NCBI GenBank assembly: GCA_034440595.1
Contig: JAWXCH010000250.1
Location: forward strand, 1 to 13,958
Source: JAWXCH01 sp034440595
GTDB lineage: Bacteria > Planctomycetota > Planctomycetia > Pirellulales > JALHPA01
Length of the DNA stretch: 13,958 nucleotides
Direction of reading: 5' to 3'
In this document: positions 12,347-13,958 of the stretch, piece by piece
Numbering within the stretch: the first letter of the stretch is position 1
How the letters are laid out: each line of letters begins with the position of its first letter
Translations under genes and position numbers: made by a program
The notes under the pieces: generated by a model
What the model was told of the DNA's origin: nothing
Seen by the model: the letters and a program-made list of their open reading frames with translations, nothing else
Database searches by the model: none

Positions 12347-13495
12347 TTACTTCCCCGGCAATTTCTGCGGCTCATAGGCGTGGTCGCGCTTGCGGACCAC
12401 TGTCGCCTTGACGATCTTGTCCGGCTGGACTCCTCCTTGCTCGGGGTCGATGCGTTGTAGCTTGGCCAGCACGTCCATTCCTTCGACCACGCGGCCAAAG
12501 ACTGTATGCACGCCATTCAAGTGTGGGGTCGGCTTGAATGTCAAAAAGAACTGTGAACCGCCGGTATCTTTTCCGGCGTGTGCCATGCTGAGTGTGCCGC
12601 GGAAATGCATGCGGTCTTTGTCGGTGCCGGTTTCGCATTTGATCATGTAGCCCGGCCCGCCGCTGCCGGTTCCGGTGGGATCGCCACCTTGGGCCATGAA
12701 GTTGGGTAGCACACGGTGGAACGATGTGCCGTCGTAGTACTTCTTTTCGACCAGATTGATCATATTGGCCACGGTGTTGGGGGCCTCGTTTTCAAACAGC
12801 TCCAGCACGATGTCACCTTTGCTGGTGGTGAACTTCACACGTGGCAGGTCGTCGGCCTTGGCCTCGGCGGCACGAAGTTGTTGCTCGCGCTGCCACAGGG
12901 GGAGATATTCCTTGGCCTCGGCGATCAGTTGTTTTGCAGTATCGTCCAGCGGGTTGCCGGCTGCGGAGGCAATCAATAACGGCTCGACCTGGTCAAAGGC
13001 ATTGACTCCTGATGCAGTGGAGGCGGCGACGGCCAGCATTCTTGGCTTGTCGACATTCAGCGAAATGAGCAACCTGGCCATTCGATCGGCCTCTTCATAA
13101 TCGTCTTCGTTCAGCGAGCTGATGGTCATCATTACCAACAGCTTGCCAACTTCGACATTCTGCGGATCGGCCTTGATTGCCCCCTCGGCAACTGCTCGCA
13201 GTTGCTTGGCCAGTGGCAGGGCTTTAGCCAACGCCTCGTTGTATTGCCGTTCGATGTTGCGCTGATCCGCGGGGGGAGCGGTCTGATAACTGTTATTTAG
13301 CTTCTGCAGATTTGCCAGCAAGGCCAGCCATTCACCATAGACCTTTTCAAATTGTGCGTTCTCAGGTGTCGCTTTGGCAGCCGGTGCGGCCTTTACAGCC
13401 GGTGCTGCAGCACGACCGGGAGCCTGTGCCAAAACGGCGCTCGGCAGGAATGCTGTCAAAGCAAGTGCGATCAATAACCGGAGTGAACGAGACAT
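12347..13495 (-). CDS. Exported cyclophilin-type peptidyl-prolyl cis-trans isomerase with N-terminal helical domain
   Basis: This 382-residue protein would catalyse proline cis-trans isomerisation during folding of exported proteins. It has a signal peptide (MSRSLRLLIALALTAFLPSA, AQA site at about 23-25), an Ala/Pro-rich linker (about 26-45), a helical, TPR-like region (about 46-215) and a complete cyclophilin domain (about 218-370). Catalytic and substrate residues are present: FHRVLPNFMAQGGDPTGTG (259-277, with R261, F266, Q269), MAHAG (304-308), SQFFLTF (314-320) and HLNGVHTVFGRV (325-336). The start ATG at 13493-13495 has AGG at a suitable distance and begins directly at the signal peptide; a start 12 codons earlier lacks this. 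The N-terminal domain is extra compared with minimal 160-190-residue cyclophilins and may bind partners. It is likely periplasmic, with or without outer association. Confidence 0.95.
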   Translation of the reverse strand: MSRSLRLLIALALTAFLPSAVLAQAPGRAAAPAVKAAPAAKATPENAQFEKVYGEWLALLANLQKLNNSYQTAPPADQRNIERQYNEALAKALPLAKQLRAVAEGAIKADPQNVEVGKLLVMMTISSLNEDDYEEADRMARLLISLNVDKPRMLAVAASTASGVNAFDQVEPLLIASAAGNPLDDTAKQLIAEAKEYLPLWQREQQLRAAEAKADDLPRVKFTTSKGDIVLELFENEAPNTVANMINLVEKKYYDGTSFHRVLPNFMAQGGDPTGTGSGGPGYMIKCETGTDKDRMHFRGTLSMAHAGKDTGGSQFFLTFKPTPHLNGVHTVFGRVVEGMDVLAKLQRIDPEQGGVQPDKIVKATVVRKRDHAYEPQKLPGK

Positions 13496-13652
13496 ATGAG
13501 TACCTGAGTTCCGAAAAAGGTTTGGGCACAAGGTGGGAATTTAACGGCTGGCTAAGATCATTGTGCAAAACCGGCCTGTAAACTGCAACGGGAGTCGGTT
13601 CTTGCTCAGAAGTTTCCCGTTTCGCCATGTGGTGAAACAAACCGACCCAATT

Positions 13653-13732
13653 CGCTAGCTAGGAACACAACCAGGCGGTGGGGACTTTGGAGGACTGATT
13701 AAATGGCCAATATGTTGTGTCCCTGGCTAGCG
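13653..13732. repeat. 80-bp element with 19-bp inverted arms
   Basis: The left arm begins CGCTAGC and ends ACACAAC (13653-13671); the right arm is its reverse complement at 17 of 19 positions (13714-13732). The arms enclose 42 bp. As RNA it would form a strong stem; as DNA it resembles a small non-autonomous mobile-element remnant. No target-site duplication is evident. Confidence 0.6.
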
Positions 13733-13832
13733 CGGCAGGTTAGCAGGCGGAATAATGAACTAAAAAAATGAGAGCCAACCAGCCCCCCGCTTGTTATACG
13801 GACGCTAGCCCCTGCCCGGTTCGCCGGCGGGC

Positions 13833-13865
13833 GTTGCAATGTGCAAAAAACTCGGCACTTGCAAC
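13833..13865. repeat. Inverted repeat GTTGCAATGTGC/GCACTTGCAAC
   Basis: Arms of 12 and 11 bases with one bulge enclose an A-rich 10-nt loop. It could be a hairpin terminator without a T-tail or a dimeric protein-binding site. It follows a GC-rich hairpin by a few bases. Confidence 0.45.
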
Positions 13866-13958
13866 AAATTCAGCTTCAGAACCGCCCTATCCTATTGGCT
13901 GCAAATCAGGCTAGAATAGCGTTTTACGCGGTGACTGGTGAATGCTGGCACCGTTTTC

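Larger units (their letters stand above)
13496..13958. other. Noncoding end of window with inverted repeats
   Basis: No credible gene is seen up to the window edge; ORFs here are unremarkable. The promoter of the cyclophilin gene should lie at about 13500-13600 on the minus strand, but only weak box matches exist. Two inverted repeats (13653-13732 and 13833-13865) and a CCGG-TTCG-CCGG hairpin near 13816-13827 are present. The motif GCTAGC recurs three times. A gene might begin near 13930 on the plus strand, but too little is visible to support it. Confidence 0.55.

Noticed and set aside
13362..13640. Minus-strand 92-residue reading frame upstream of the cyclophilin gene
   Set aside because: It overlaps the cyclophilin signal peptide region in another frame and has no recognisable features.

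Overview
The window most likely comes from a planctomycete chromosome, probably Pirellulales-like. The reasons are a DUF1559-type pseudopilin-like protein, an exported cyclophilin, several large-genome style secreted or anchored proteins of unknown function, long intergenic spaces full of short palindromic repeats, and overall moderate-to-high GC. This placement is inference from gene content; there is no rRNA or other taxonomic marker beyond bL27 and the Obg N-terminus.

Layout. Positions 1-741 (minus strand) hold rpmA (bL27) followed by the 5' end of obg, separated by a clear hairpin plus U-run. Positions 1056-2033 (minus) hold an exported protein of unknown function with a good sigma70-like promoter. 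Positions 2384-3365 (plus) carry a hicB-hicA toxin-antitoxin pair followed by an XRE-family helix-turn-helix regulator. Positions 3512-4075 (plus) encode a small protein with a signal-like N-terminus and a C-terminal membrane helix. Positions 4123-9011 (minus) are a translationally coupled pair: a YhaO/SbcD-like metallophosphoesterase-fold protein, then a 1218-residue YhaN/SbcC-like coiled-coil ATPase. Positions 9012-10032 are a repeat-rich spacer. Positions 10033-11010 (plus) encode a detached RHS C-terminal tip with an HExxH motif, and 11105-11746 (plus) a short DUF1559-like protein. Positions 11747-12346 are a second repeat-rich spacer containing an inverted copy of a repeat found in the first. 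Positions 12347-13495 (minus) encode an exported cyclophilin-type peptidyl-prolyl isomerase, and 13496-13958 are noncoding with two inverted repeats.

Most interesting points. (1) The YhaO/SbcD-like partner keeps the fold signatures but has lost nearly all metal-binding residues, while its ATPase partner keeps intact Walker A, signature and Walker B motifs and has a hydrophobic double helix, instead of a zinc hook, in the coiled-coil middle. This looks like a membrane-linked SMC-like ATPase working with a pseudo-nuclease. (2) The RHS tip carries a putative zinc-peptidase toxin-like domain, has its own Shine-Dalgarno sequence, has no RHS barrel upstream and no evident immunity gene. With the DUF1559-like gene it sits between inverted copies of a 72-bp repeat. 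(3) The hicBA-xre cluster may be a three-gene unit.
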